Source: CAZZHG01 sp964653655
GTDB taxonomy: Bacteria; Bdellovibrionota; FAC87; UBA2466
Reading direction: 5' to 3'
Assembly: GCA_964653655.1 (NCBI GenBank)
Contig: CAZZHG010000010.1
Location: forward strand, 1 to 64,000
DNA: 64,000 nucleotides
Part shown: positions 41,121 to 50,414 of the stretch, one piece after another
How the letters are laid out: each line of letters starts with the position of its first letter
Numbering within the stretch: position 1 is the first letter of the stretch
Translations under genes and position numbers: made by a program
Notes under the pieces: generated by a model
The model's database searches: none
Told to the model about the DNA's origin: nothing
What the model saw: only the letters and a program-made list of their open reading frames with translations

Positions 41121-42520
41121 AACCACTCGCCGATCGCCTGGAAAAACTGATTCAGAACTCCCCAACTTGGGCCGAAGCCCGATTTCACCGCCGAAAGAAT
41201 CAGTCCCTGCAGGTGCAAAAAGGACTGGTGAAGCAGGCGAAGTCATCCGTTACCTCCGGCGTCGGCATCCGCGCCTTGGTTGAAGGGGCTTGGGGGTTCT
41301 CCTCGACTTCCGACTTATCGCCCGAGTCCCTCGAAAAAACTTTGAAGCGGGCCATCGAGTGCGCCCGGTCGCTCAGCCAGATGAAAAAAGCGGCCGTGAA
41401 AGATCTGCCGAAGGCGAAACTCGCCCGCGGCGTCTTCACCCTCGAGGGCTACGAGCAGCTCGAAGCGATGTCGCTCGATCAGAAGCTGAACGCGGTCGTG
41501 AAGGCGGAAAGCAAGACCCGCTCGCTCTCCTCGAGCATCACCAGCTCCGTTTGCGGCTACAATGAAATTTTCGAGGACAAGATCGTCGTCACCTCCGACG
41601 GAGCGAACGCCATTTCCCGTCTCGCCAGGAACGAGTTCCGGCTTTCCGCCGTCGCCTCGAAAGACGGCGAGATGAGCTCAGGCAGCAACTCGGTCGGAAA
41701 GACCGGCGCCTGGGAGTGCCTCTTCAAGGAACATTCCTCGAACGAGCTTTCGGAAATGACGGCAAAGCTTGCCGTTGATCTACTGAAGGCTCCGCGCACC
41801 CCCGGCGGCGTCGCCACCTTGATTCTTTCGCCCGCCATGGTCGGCATCCTCTGCCACGAGGCCATCGGCCACACCGTGGAAGCGGACTTCGTGCTCTCCG
41901 GATCGGTTGCCGCGGGCAAGCTGGGCCAAAAAGTAGCAAGCCCCCTCGTCACCATGTGCGACGGCGGCCGCGTCGACGGAGTTCCTTTCGGCGGCGGAGA
42001 CCTTCTGGTCGACGACGAAGGAGTCGCCGCGGGTAACACGGTCATCATCAAGGATGGGTTGCTCAATTCCTATCTGCACAACCGGGAATCGGCGGCGCTC
42101 TACGGCGTCGAGCCGACGGGCAACGCCCGCGCGTGGCTCTACATGGACGAGCCCCTCATCCGGATGCGCAACACGTACCTGATGCCCGGCACGCAGTCTT
42201 TGCAGGACATCATCGCCTCGACCGAGGACGGCTGGTTCGTCGACTGCCCGCTCGGCGGACAGGCGGACTCCACCGGCGAGTTCATGTTCGGCGCCCAGAA
42301 GGTGCAGCGGATCCAGAACGGCAAGCTCACGGACCTCTACCGGGGCGCCACCATATCCGGGCAGGCCTTCCAGGTTTTGTCGACGGTGGATGCAGTTTCG
42401 AAAGAGTTCAAGCTGGATCTCGGGTCCGGCTATTGCGGCAAGGGGCAACCGGCGAAAGTGGACGCGGGTGGGCCCTACATACGCTGCAAGGCCACAATCG
42501 GAGGGATTCAAGAAGGATGA
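41117..42520 (+). CDS. tldD: TldD-like metalloprotease subunit
   Basis: 467 residues. TldD carries the zinc site HEAIGH (HExxxH), visible in GILCHEAIGHTVEADFVLSG; the downstream MPGTQSLQDIIASTEDG and YCGKGQPAKVDAGGPY are also family features. With TldE it forms a heterodimeric protease that degrades unfolded peptides and, in some bacteria, matures peptide antibiotics. The frame is open far upstream, but the ATG at 41117 overlaps the preceding stop and starts the known domain. Both flanking junctions are ATGA. Confidence 0.92.
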   Translation: MKPLADRLEKLIQNSPTWAEARFHRRKNQSLQVQKGLVKQAKSSVTSGVGIRALVEGAWGFSSTSDLSPESLEKTLKRAIECARSLSQMKKAAVKDLPKAKLARGVFTLEGYEQLEAMSLDQKLNAVVKAESKTRSLSSSITSSVCGYNEIFEDKIVVTSDGANAISRLARNEFRLSAVASKDGEMSSGSNSVGKTGAWECLFKEHSSNELSEMTAKLAVDLLKAPRTPGGVATLILSPAMVGILCHEAIGHTVEADFVLSGSVAAGKLGQKVASPLVTMCDGGRVDGVPFGGGDLLVDDEGVAAGNTVIIKDGLLNSYLHNRESAALYGVEPTGNARAWLYMDEPLIRMRNTYLMPGTQSLQDIIASTEDGWFVDCPLGGQADSTGEFMFGAQKVQRIQNGKLTDLYRGATISGQAFQVLSTVDAVSKEFKLDLGSGYCGKGQPAKVDAGGPYIRCKATIGGIQEG

Positions 42521-43914
42521 AATTCTTGATCAAGGAGCGCACGGCGCTCGAGAACACGGCGGAAAAACTTCTCTCGGCGGCGATGTCGGCGGGGGCTAAG
42601 AAGGCGGAGGTTTGCGCCTCCTTCAGCTCGAAAACCCGGATCGCTCTCGAAAAGCAGGACTACCACCTGGCCTCCTCGGACGAGGGCTACAATTTCGGGC
42701 TTCGGGTGCTGCTCGATCAGAAGCAGGGCTTCGCGTCGTGTAACACGACCGACCCGAAGGAGCTGAAGGAAATCGCCCTTCGCGCGGTGGAGATAGCGGG
42801 CTTCTCCCCGCCCAATCCCCACGTCGACATTTTGGAATCGGCTAACGTCCCGAGCGAAGCCCCTTCCGAGCTTTTCGATCCGGCCCTTCACCAAGTCTCT
42901 CTCCATACTCAGCGGGACTGGATTAAATTGCTTGCCGACGAAGCGATGCGCGACAAGCGCCTCAAACTCAACGAAGGAAGCCTCGAGATCGGCTCCAGCC
43001 TTTTTCTCGTTATGAACTCGCTCGGCACCCACAAGATTGAAAAGGAAACGGCCGCCGGCTGGAGCCTCATGGGAATGGGAGCCGAGGGCGACCGCATGAC
43101 GAGCTTCGATTATTTCTCCGATCTGTCGCGCAAAGCGGCGGGCGTGCCCGACCGCCTCGTCAACAGCGCCAGAAAGTTCCGCACGGAGCTCATAGAGACT
43201 CTCAATCAGGGAGCGCCGGAGACTTACAAGGGCGTCGTCGTCTTTTCGCCGAGAGCCGCTCTCGAGATACTCATCGATTCCCTCGTCTATCATTTCAACG
43301 GAAGAAACCTCGTCGAGGGAACCTCGCGGTGGAAGCTCGGTGAGCTCGGCAAGAAGCTCTTCCACCCGTCGCTGACGATTCTCGACGATCCTTGGAAAAC
43401 CGATCGCGCCGGCTGCACGCTTTTCGACCGGGAAGGAACCCCGGCTCGTCCGCTAACTCTCCTCGAAGGCGGAACGTGGAAAAACGTGATGCTCGATCAC
43501 TACGCCGCGAAAGCCTTGGGACGCACTTCCACCGGACATGCCGGCGGCGGCCCCTCGGGAATTCCGGGGCTGGGCTCTCACGGCATCGTGGTCGCCGGTG
43601 GAACTACGCCCGTGAAAACTCTGCTCAAGGACATCGCCTCCAAACAGAAAAACATGCTCATCGTCCATCGGTTCTCCGGCCAAACCGATCCAGTCACCGG
43701 AGATTTCTCCGGCGTCGCCAAGGGCGGCGAGTGGTGGGTGAACGGTGAGCGCGCCTACTTCGTTCAGGAGACTCTCATCTCGGGAAACCTCTTCGAAGCC
43801 CTGGAAAAGCAGTTGGTGGGCCTTTCCAAGGAGACCGAGGTCGTGGACGCTTCCGAGGAATGCCCGACCCTTGCGATCGAAGGCATTTCAGTTACCTCGG
43901 GCGCTAATAAGTAA
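42517..43914 (+). CDS. TldE/PmbA-like protease subunit
   Basis: 465 residues. It is the partner of TldD and lacks the HExxxH zinc motif, as expected for TldE/PmbA. Family features include ASSDEGYNFGLRVLLDQKQG near the N-terminus and the C-terminal RFSGQTDPVTGDFSGVAKGGEWW and VNGE stretch. AGAAGGATG places a good ribosome site directly upstream, and the ATG overlaps the tldD stop by four bases. Confidence 0.9.
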   Translation: MKFLIKERTALENTAEKLLSAAMSAGAKKAEVCASFSSKTRIALEKQDYHLASSDEGYNFGLRVLLDQKQGFASCNTTDPKELKEIALRAVEIAGFSPPNPHVDILESANVPSEAPSELFDPALHQVSLHTQRDWIKLLADEAMRDKRLKLNEGSLEIGSSLFLVMNSLGTHKIEKETAAGWSLMGMGAEGDRMTSFDYFSDLSRKAAGVPDRLVNSARKFRTELIETLNQGAPETYKGVVVFSPRAALEILIDSLVYHFNGRNLVEGTSRWKLGELGKKLFHPSLTILDDPWKTDRAGCTLFDREGTPARPLTLLEGGTWKNVMLDHYAAKALGRTSTGHAGGGPSGIPGLGSHGIVVAGGTTPVKTLLKDIASKQKNMLIVHRFSGQTDPVTGDFSGVAKGGEWWVNGERAYFVQETLISGNLFEALEKQLVGLSKETEVVDASEECPTLAIEGISVTSGANK

Positions 43915-44009
43915 CCCCCGGTAATTCCAACCTAAACGGCGCATTTGTTACGCGCTGCATCCGGCTTACTCTTTTTTTGTTGCGCTGCCGCAATGAAATG
44001 AGTATCTGA

Positions 44010-44141
44010 ATAACGCAAGCGGTCTAACGCGATTAATCATTAGGCCACTAAGAGTTTAACAATTTAGGTTCCCTCCCCAAGGGGACCTAAACCCCCAACC
44101 CATGTAAGGGGCGATCTTTATCCGAGGATCGCCCCTTTTTA
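44010..44141 (+). ncRNA. Candidate structured RNA: three hairpins ending in a terminator
   Basis: Three stem-loops stand in series: GGTCTAA/TTAGGCC (44021-44046, one G-T pair), an 11-bp TTTAGGTTCCC/GGGGACCTAAA (44063-44091, one T-G pair) and the terminator stem (44106-44137). A weak promoter-like pair, TTGCGC at 43980-43985 and TATCTG at 44003-44008 with 17 bases between, would start it near 44015. It could be a free small RNA or the leader of the acyl-CoA dehydrogenase gene. No known RNA family was recognised. Confidence 0.4.
44106..44141 (+). terminator. Rho-independent terminator
   Basis: AAGGGGCGATC and GATCGCCCCTT form a perfect 11-bp stem around a ten-base loop, followed by TTTTT (last two T of the stem included gives a run of seven). 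It lies 192 bases after tldE and 70 bases before the acyl-CoA dehydrogenase start, so it ends a tldE transcript, a separate small RNA or an attenuated leader. Confidence 0.92.
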
Positions 44142-44156
44142 TTTGTGCCGGGTGCC

Positions 44157-44185
44157 TTGCCGATCGATCCCCTATGGCTTTTACT
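44157..44185 (+). promoter_or_regulatory. Possible promoter of the acyl-CoA dehydrogenase gene
   Basis: TTGCCG (44157-44162), a 17-base spacer and TTTACT (44180-44185) lie between the terminator and the ATG at 44211. Match to consensus is moderate. Confidence 0.3.
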
Positions 44186-44210
44186 CGACGCGAAATCCAC
44201 GGAGAGCCCA

Positions 44211-45977
44211 ATGGAAACCACACCTGAGAAGAACCTCGCTCCTAAGGATCTGCCTTCGATAGGCAAATCGCTGTTCCACGGAACCCTCCGAGCGGATCGC
44301 ATCCTCCCCTTCCCGCGCTTCCCCGAAGCCGAAAAGGAAATCCTCAACATGACTTTGGAGGCGATCGCGAAGCTCAAGAAGGAAGTAGACGTCTGGGCGA
44401 TCGAGGATCAGAAGAAAATTCCGGACGACCTGATGAACCGGATGAAGGAGATGGGCCTCTTCGGCCTAATCATCCCCGAGGAGTACGGCGGCTTCGGATT
44501 TTCGAACAGCGCTTACGTCCAGACGATCGCGGCGCTCGGCATGATCGATACCAGCATCACGGTCACGATGGGGGCGCACCAGTCCATCGGACTGAAGGCA
44601 CTCTTGATGTTCGGAACCGAAGAGCAAAAACGCGCCTACCTTCCGAAGCTCGCGACCGGCGAATGGATCGCGGCCTTCGGCCTCACGGAACCAGGCGCGG
44701 GAAGCGACGTGCGAAGCCTTCGCACCACGGCGGTACTTTCCGCCGATAAATCCCATTACGTCCTGAACGGCGAAAAAATTTGGATCACCAACGGCGGGCT
44801 CGCCCACTTTTTCACGGTGTTCGCGAAGACCGCCTCTCCCGACGGCAAAGATAGGCTCACCTGCTTCATCGTGACCCGGGACATGGAGGGTTTTTCCAGC
44901 GGCCCCGAGGAAAAAAAGATGGGGCTCTACGGCAGCTCCACGACCGCTCTGAGCTTTGTCGACGTGAAGGTGCCGGTAGCCAATGTAATCGGAAAAGCCG
45001 GTGAAGGCTTCAAGATCGCCGTCTCCGTGCTGAACAACGGCCGCATGGGACTCGCTGGCGCTTGCGCCTTCGGCTCGAAGGACATCATTCAAAAAGCGAA
45101 CGAACACGCAAACCAGCGAAAGCAGTTCGGCCAGTCGCTCGCCGAGTTCGAGCTCATCCAGTCGAAGTTCGCTCACATGATCTCCGACACCTACGCGGCG
45201 GAGAGCATGGTCCGGCTCACGACGGATCTCATGGATCGCGGAGACTGGGATTACTCGCTGGAAACGGCGATGTGCAAAGTGTTTTGCACGGAAGCGGAAT
45301 GGCGGACGGTGAACGAGTGCCTACAGATCGCCGGCGGCACGGGCTACATGCGCGAGTACGGTTACGAGAAGGCCGTACGCGATTCCCGCATCTTCACCAT
45401 CTGGGAAGGCGCGAACGAAATCCTGCGCCTGTTCATCGGCCTCTCCGGCCTCCAGGGCCCGGGCGAGCAGCTCACTGAAATTTCGAAAGTGTTCAAGCAG
45501 CCGATGAACGACGTGCTCCACTCCCTCGGCGTGCTATCGGACTTCAGCGTGCGCTGGATTCAGCGGCGGGTCTGGACGCCCGATTCCATCGTCGGCATTC
45601 ATCCGTCGCTCAGCCGGGAAGAAGCCACCATCGAGAAGTACACGGCGAAGTTCGGAATGGAGTGCGAACTGCTGCTTCGGAAGTACGGAAAGAAGATCCT
45701 CAAAGCCGAAATTCAGGTTCGGCGGGTGGCCGACATCGCCATCGATCTCTACGCCATGACGGCGACCGTCGCCCGTACCACGCGGTTGATCGAGGAACGT
45801 GGAGAAGCGGCCTCCGCCCAGGAAGCCCGCATGACACGGCTCTTCTGCCGAAAGGCGCGCCGGCGTATCTCGGAGAATTTCCGGCGGCTAAATCACAACG
45901 ACGACGAGCTGGAAATACAGATCGCCAATACGTTCTATGAAGAGGGCGGCTACACGAAGCGCGGATTTTTTAGCTGA
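44211..45977 (+). CDS. Acyl-CoA dehydrogenase family protein
   Basis: 588 residues, about 200 longer than classical acyl-CoA dehydrogenases, with a C-terminal helical extension as in the very-long-chain/ACAD9-like and bacterial FadE-like forms. The flavin domain shows IIPEEYGGFGFSN, AFGLTEPGAGSDVRS and KIWITNGGLAHFFTVFA; the helical domain has RKQFGQSLAEFELIQ and QIAGGTGYMREYGYE followed by RIFTIWEGANEILRLFI, where Glu of WEGANEI is the usual catalytic base. It oxidises acyl-CoA in beta-oxidation. ATG at 44211 has GGAG upstream; an in-frame GTG at 44145 lies against the terminator and is unlikely. Confidence 0.93.
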   Translation: METTPEKNLAPKDLPSIGKSLFHGTLRADRILPFPRFPEAEKEILNMTLEAIAKLKKEVDVWAIEDQKKIPDDLMNRMKEMGLFGLIIPEEYGGFGFSNSAYVQTIAALGMIDTSITVTMGAHQSIGLKALLMFGTEEQKRAYLPKLATGEWIAAFGLTEPGAGSDVRSLRTTAVLSADKSHYVLNGEKIWITNGGLAHFFTVFAKTASPDGKDRLTCFIVTRDMEGFSSGPEEKKMGLYGSSTTALSFVDVKVPVANVIGKAGEGFKIAVSVLNNGRMGLAGACAFGSKDIIQKANEHANQRKQFGQSLAEFELIQSKFAHMISDTYAAESMVRLTTDLMDRGDWDYSLETAMCKVFCTEAEWRTVNECLQIAGGTGYMREYGYEKAVRDSRIFTIWEGANEILRLFIGLSGLQGPGEQLTEISKVFKQPMNDVLHSLGVLSDFSVRWIQRRVWTPDSIVGIHPSLSREEATIEKYTAKFGMECELLLRKYGKKILKAEIQVRRVADIAIDLYAMTATVARTTRLIEERGEAASAQEARMTRLFCRKARRRISENFRRLNHNDDELEIQIANTFYEEGGYTKRGFFS

Positions 45978-45979
45978 AG

Positions 45980-47467
45980 TTAGAGCGCGCCGCTTTTCTC
46001 GAGCTTCAAGATCTCTCGCTCGATCTGGTCCGGCGTTCCGTAGAAGACCAGGATTTCGGATCGGAGTCCTTCCCGGATTCCCTGGGCAGTCTTTCTCGGC
46101 TCGATCAGCCCGTTCGTATAGAGGCGAAGGGTGAGGTTGTAACCAATCTGATCCAGGTTCTCTCCCATCGGGACGCCGACGCCGACAATGAGCCCCGCGA
46201 GCAGCCGATTTTCCGCGTAGACGATCTTTCCGTCTTTGACTCCGATCGTCTGGAACCGATTGGTCGCGGAACCTGGGAAGTAGAGGGCGATTCCTTTGTT
46301 TCTTTCCGGATCGCGCCCTTGGGTCATCAACACGTACGGCCGCACCTGCACACTGGCATTCACGGAAGGAAATCCGGAAGCCTTGCCGCTTTTGAACTGG
46401 CGATCCGTGTAATCGTCCTCTCGGTGGGCGATCATCAAATTAGTTCGCTCCCGGCTTGCGCCGATATCGGAGAGATTCTCGAAGCTCCACGTGCTATCCC
46501 CGTTCTTCTTGTAGGTTAGAAAACGGTAGGAGGAATTTTCCTTGAGCCGCAGGCCCCACGAGTAAACGGCGAAGCTCATGTCGGTGATCCCGGCGGCGTC
46601 GCCTTGGTAGGCGAAGGGGGAAAGATTCAACAGGAACTCGGCGAGTACCCAGTTGCCGAGAAGTCTCGGATCCGCGGGGCGGTTGAACTGCATGACCGAA
46701 CTGGGAGCCCGCGTATACTCGAGGTGATTCAGAAACCGGAATACGGGCAGGCTCGAATTGAGCGCCCCCGAATAGTCGCTGACCTCTCCCTGAAAATCGA
46801 ATTCCGACCGCACCTCGTTATCCAAGGTTTCTCCTTGGCACGCGTCTTTGTCCGTCCCGTTGATCATGGCGTCCATGAAATCGCGGCTCGCGCTCTTGTT
46901 GATGGCGTCGGCCTCGAGGAAGTCTTTTTTGTCGTTTACGAAGTTGGGCATGTTGAAACGCTTGATGCGCATTCCGCCGTTAATCTTTTCGATCCGCGCC
47001 TCCGTGCCGGTGGACCACGCCGCCCCGGCTTGAGTCGGATTCCAATCGTTGGCGTGCAGGCCGTCCCGGATGGAGGACTGCCAGCCGTCGCCGTAACCGT
47101 ACCGGGACTGATCTTCTTCTCCGGGAGGAGAAAAGTAGTAGCCGTAGCCGCCGCCGCGCGGGTTCATCTTATAGACCGCGCCTTTCGAAGTTACCTTGTA
47201 CTCTTCCGGACCGCGTCCCGGGTGGCTGAGGGTGAGGATGTCCTTCGGAAACTTAGTTTCCAGCGGGATGAGGCGATCGGGCACGTAACCCGAGGTCAGG
47301 CCGCGGCTGTCGGCGAGACAGTGGTTCGGGGCGCTTCGGCAGGCATCAGGCTGAAGTACCGCCGGGGAAACCTCGGGCGGCGAGCAAGGATCGCCGGCGA
47401 AGACGTCATTTGGCGCTCCCAAGACCAAAAGAAGCCCCGGAAGCAGGCGGACTAAATTTTTGTGCAT
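45980..47467 (-). CDS. Exported protein of unknown function
   Basis: About 495 residues with an N-terminal signal peptide (LVRLLPGLLLVLGAPNDVFA). The mature part has four to six Cys near the N-terminus (GDPCSPPEV, DACRSAPNHCLADS) and a Gly/Tyr-rich stretch (NPRGGGYGYYFSPPGEE). The remainder looks beta-rich with no recognised domain. The ATG at 47467 is preferred to an in-frame TTG two codons earlier. TATGAT just upstream of the start on the minus strand is a good -10 match. It converges on the acyl-CoA dehydrogenase gene, with two bases between stops. Confidence 0.6.
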   Translation of the reverse strand: MHKNLVRLLPGLLLVLGAPNDVFAGDPCSPPEVSPAVLQPDACRSAPNHCLADSRGLTSGYVPDRLIPLETKFPKDILTLSHPGRGPEEYKVTSKGAVYKMNPRGGGYGYYFSPPGEEDQSRYGYGDGWQSSIRDGLHANDWNPTQAGAAWSTGTEARIEKINGGMRIKRFNMPNFVNDKKDFLEADAINKSASRDFMDAMINGTDKDACQGETLDNEVRSEFDFQGEVSDYSGALNSSLPVFRFLNHLEYTRAPSSVMQFNRPADPRLLGNWVLAEFLLNLSPFAYQGDAAGITDMSFAVYSWGLRLKENSSYRFLTYKKNGDSTWSFENLSDIGASRERTNLMIAHREDDYTDRQFKSGKASGFPSVNASVQVRPYVLMTQGRDPERNKGIALYFPGSATNRFQTIGVKDGKIVYAENRLLAGLIVGVGVPMGENLDQIGYNLTLRLYTNGLIEPRKTAQGIREGLRSEILVFYGTPDQIEREILKLEKSGAL

Positions 47468-47733
47468 AGCCAATCATATCAGGCATGACTTGCCGCGGTA
47501 AATACTAGCTTAACCATATGCAATCACTTATTAAATTGTTATTGATTATGTCGATTGGGAAGTTTTTTTAAACTGGCTTTTTCCTCTTCTAAGGGAGCGT
47601 TTGCTCTCCCCTCTCCCTCCTACGCAGTACCGCCGTGCGAGTTGGCGCGCGGCGAGTGCTCGAGGGAACTATCGCCCAACGTTCGACACTGACGGCTTGC
47701 CGACCGCGTGGCGTCTAGCTACTTTGTCGGCCT

Positions 47734-49062
47734 ATGTTCGAGAGTTTAACGGAAAAATTCATCGGAACCCTTCGGGTCATCGCGGGCAAAACCCGTTTGA
47801 CCGAAGAGGTGCTGGACGAAGTCTGCCGCCAGCTGCGCACCCATCTTCTCGAAGCCGACGTAAACGTTAAGGTCGTAAAGGACTTCGTGCAGTCCGTCCG
47901 CCAGAAGGCGCTCGGCTCCGAAGTTCAAAAGAGTCTCACGCCGGAACAGCATTTCATCCGGATCGTTTATCAAGAGCTGGCTCAGGTCATGGGCGGCAAG
48001 GCCGCCGAGCTCAACTTCCGCGTACGTCCGCCGGCCGTCTTCATGGTCGTCGGTCTCCAGGGTTCCGGTAAGACGACTTCCACCGTGAAGCTCGCCCGCT
48101 ACCTGCAAGACACGATGAAGAAGCGGGTCTTCACTGCTTCCCTCGACGTCTATCGTCCGGCCGCCATCGAGCAGCTCGGCGTTCTGCTCGACAAAGAGGG
48201 GATGGAACACTTTCAAAGCCCCGTTCTCGATTCCGTACGCGAGCGCGCGGTCCTTGCCCGCGAGGAAGCCATCCGCCGGAACGCGGAAGTGCTTCTCATC
48301 GATACGGCCGGCCGTCTGCACGTCGACGCCGAGATGATGGAGGAGATTCGGGAGCTGTCCTCGGTTTTCACGCCCGCGGAAATTCTCCTCGTGGTCGACG
48401 CGATGACGGGTCAGGACGCGGTCAACATCGCGACCAGTTTCCAGGAAAGCGTTCCGCTCACCGGCGTCGTGCTCACGAAGCTCGACGGCGACGCCCGCGG
48501 CGGCGCCGCCCTTTCGGTGCGCGCGGTAACCGGGGTTCCCATCAAGTTCTGCGGCATCGGCGAGAAGCCGGGCGACTTCGAGGTATTCCACCCGGACCGC
48601 CTCGCCTCCCGCATTCTCGACATGGGCGACTTGCTCTCGCTGGCCGAGAAGGCGCAAGCCACTCTCGATCCGGCGGAGACGCTCAAGCTCGCGAAGAAGG
48701 TCAAAAAGAACGAGTTCACGCTGGCCGATTTCTACGTCCACCTTCAGCAGATCAAGAAGATGGGCTCCTTCGAGAACCTTTTGAAGTTCCTCCCCGGCAT
48801 GGGTCAGATGACGAAGCAATTCAAACATATGACCCCGCCCGATGATGAGCTTAAGAAGATTGAGGCCATCATCCTGTCCATGACGCCGGAAGAACGGGTC
48901 AACCACAACGTCATCGACGGCAGCCGGAGAAAGCGCATCTCCCGCGGAAGCGGCACCGAGGTGCAGGACGTGAACCGCCTTCTCAAGCAGTTCCTGGAAG
49001 CCCGTAAGATGATGAGTCGCCTGACCAAATCGCCTATGGGCAAACGCAGACCGATGTGGTAA
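47734..49062 (+). CDS. ffh: Signal recognition particle protein Ffh
   Basis: 442 residues. The NG domain has GLQGSGKTTSTVKLARYL, DTAGRLHVD and TKLDGDARGGAALS; the Met-rich M domain includes FLPGMGQMTKQFKHM and SRRKRISRGSGTEVQDVN, which binds SRP RNA. It targets nascent membrane proteins to FtsY. It is the first gene of the ffh-rpsP-khpA-rimM-trmD cluster common in many bacteria. The 260-base gap upstream is AT-rich; I searched it for the 4.5S RNA core and did not find it. Confidence 0.98.
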   Translation: MFESLTEKFIGTLRVIAGKTRLTEEVLDEVCRQLRTHLLEADVNVKVVKDFVQSVRQKALGSEVQKSLTPEQHFIRIVYQELAQVMGGKAAELNFRVRPPAVFMVVGLQGSGKTTSTVKLARYLQDTMKKRVFTASLDVYRPAAIEQLGVLLDKEGMEHFQSPVLDSVRERAVLAREEAIRRNAEVLLIDTAGRLHVDAEMMEEIRELSSVFTPAEILLVVDAMTGQDAVNIATSFQESVPLTGVVLTKLDGDARGGAALSVRAVTGVPIKFCGIGEKPGDFEVFHPDRLASRILDMGDLLSLAEKAQATLDPAETLKLAKKVKKNEFTLADFYVHLQQIKKMGSFENLLKFLPGMGQMTKQFKHMTPPDDELKKIEAIILSMTPEERVNHNVIDGSRRKRISRGSGTEVQDVNRLLKQFLEARKMMSRLTKSPMGKRRPMW

Positions 49063-49123
49063 TCCTCGTGCTGTAGCGTGGCGTGGTTTTTCAGCTACGG
49101 TTTTTGGAGGCTAAGTCAGCAAG

Positions 49124-49438
49124 ATGGCAACGGTTATTCGGTTTTCTCGGCACGGAAAGAAAAAGATGCCCTTCTACCGCATCGTGGTGCAGGACTCGCG
49201 TTCTCCCCGTGATGGTCGGTTCATTGAACACATCGGTTCCTTCGATCCCACTAAGGGGCGCGACATTCTGACGGTTGAACAAGACCGTCTGGACTACTGG
49301 CTCGCGACCGGTGCTCAGCCGTCCGAATCGCTGGCGAATCGCTTGAAGGCTTGGCGGAAAAAGAATCCCGGCTCACCGACTGCCCCAACGCCTGCGCAAG
49401 CGGGCAAGAAGAAAGCCGCCACGGCTAAAGAAGCGTAA
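49124..49438 (+). CDS. rpsP: 30S ribosomal protein S16
   Basis: 104 residues. VIRFSRHGKKKMPFYRIVVQDSRSPRDGRFIEHIG is the S16 start, followed by an Ala/Lys/Pro-rich tail (TAPTPAQAGKKKAATAKEA) longer than in E. coli. S16 helps assemble the 5' domain of the small subunit. It lies 61 bases after ffh, with GGAGG 14 bases before its ATG. Confidence 0.98.
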   Translation: MATVIRFSRHGKKKMPFYRIVVQDSRSPRDGRFIEHIGSFDPTKGRDILTVEQDRLDYWLATGAQPSESLANRLKAWRKKNPGSPTAPTPAQAGKKKAATAKEA

Positions 49439-49492
49439 GACCCTAAAATACGCGGCCCTGGTTAGCAGCTTTAGTCACACAAGGAGAGGGTT

Positions 49493-49732
49493 GTGGAAGA
49501 ACTCAGAAATCTCGTGGAAGTCATGGCGAAAGCGCTCGTGGATTTCCCCGATAAAGTGACGGTTGCGGAAGTGGAAGGGGAGCAGACGACGGTAATCGAG
49601 CTCAAGGTCGCCAAAGAGGACCTCGGCAAGATTATCGGCAAGGAAGGACGCACGGCGAGATCTCTTCGGACGATCTTGGCGGCGGTCTCGACGAAGCTCC
49701 GCAAGCGGTCGGTTCTCGAAATCCTCGAGTAA
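49493..49732 (+). CDS. khpA: KH-domain RNA-binding protein KhpA
   Basis: 79 residues forming a single type II KH domain. LVEVMAKALVDFPDKVTV and the RNA-binding loop LGKIIGKEGRTARSLRTIL (GxxG = GKEG) are typical of KhpA, an RNA-binding partner of KhpB in other bacteria. The start is GTG, with AAGGAGAGGG about four bases upstream. Position between rpsP and rimM is the usual one. Confidence 0.93.
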   Translation: MEELRNLVEVMAKALVDFPDKVTVAEVEGEQTTVIELKVAKEDLGKIIGKEGRTARSLRTILAAVSTKLRKRSVLEILE

Positions 49733-49831
49733 CCGCTCCTTCCCAAAAAAAGTTTTTAGTTGATTCATCCCGTTTCTCTGCCCGATTTCATCCAGATTTC
49801 TCCGACTTCAATTGCTTTGATCGAAGGATTC

Positions 49832-50347
49832 ATGAACTTGGTACGCGTCGGAAAAATTGGGCGCCCTCATAGCTTTAGGGGCGCTTTCGTCGTTCAGGAA
49901 CACAGCGGACCGGACTCCGTTCTAGGATCCGCAAAACGCCTGTGGGTCGGAACGACCGCGGAGAACGCCAAGGAATATCCCGTCGCCGAGGCCCGCTGGG
50001 TCGGACAGGGCTGGGTCCTCAAGCTCGCGGGAGTCGACTCCGACGAGTGGGTAAAGGCGAGCGTGCACCAATCCGTGTTTCAGGAACGGGCCGCTTTTCC
50101 GGAAGCCGACGGAGGAGAGTACTACGTCGCCGACCTCATCGGATTCACGGCGGTGGACGCGGAATCGGGCGAGCGGCTCGGCAACTTTCTCGGCGCCGAA
50201 ACTCCGGCCCCCGGCATGGGCCCCGATCGCTGGTGGTTTCAAATGGGCGGGCGTGAAGTCGCCGTTCCCGCCATTCCCGACTTCGTCGTGTCGGTGGATC
50301 TCGAAACGAAAACCATCGTGGTTCGTGGACTCAAGGAGATGCCATGA
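49832..50347 (+). CDS. rimM: Ribosome maturation factor RimM
   Basis: 171 residues. NLVRVGKIGRPHSFRGAFVV starts the N-terminal barrel; the C-terminal PRC-barrel includes GEYYVADLIGFTAVD and AVPAIPDFVVSVDLETKTI. RimM binds S19 and helps the 30S head assemble. The ATG at 49832 has AAGGA just upstream and begins the family domain; the frame is open to 49760 but that part shows no RimM-like sequence. Confidence 0.93.
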   Translation: MNLVRVGKIGRPHSFRGAFVVQEHSGPDSVLGSAKRLWVGTTAENAKEYPVAEARWVGQGWVLKLAGVDSDEWVKASVHQSVFQERAAFPEADGGEYYVADLIGFTAVDAESGERLGNFLGAETPAPGMGPDRWWFQMGGREVAVPAIPDFVVSVDLETKTIVVRGLKEMP

Positions 50348-50414
50348 GGCTATCCTCAAAGATTCGCCGGGCGCCGACCCTTAGTACGGCCGTCGAAGTT
50401 TACGGACTAGCGTC

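Noticed and set aside
47474..47733. 4.5S SRP RNA gene upstream of ffh
   Set aside because: The conserved GGAA-loop core of SRP RNA was not found; the gap is AT-rich with one small hairpin only.
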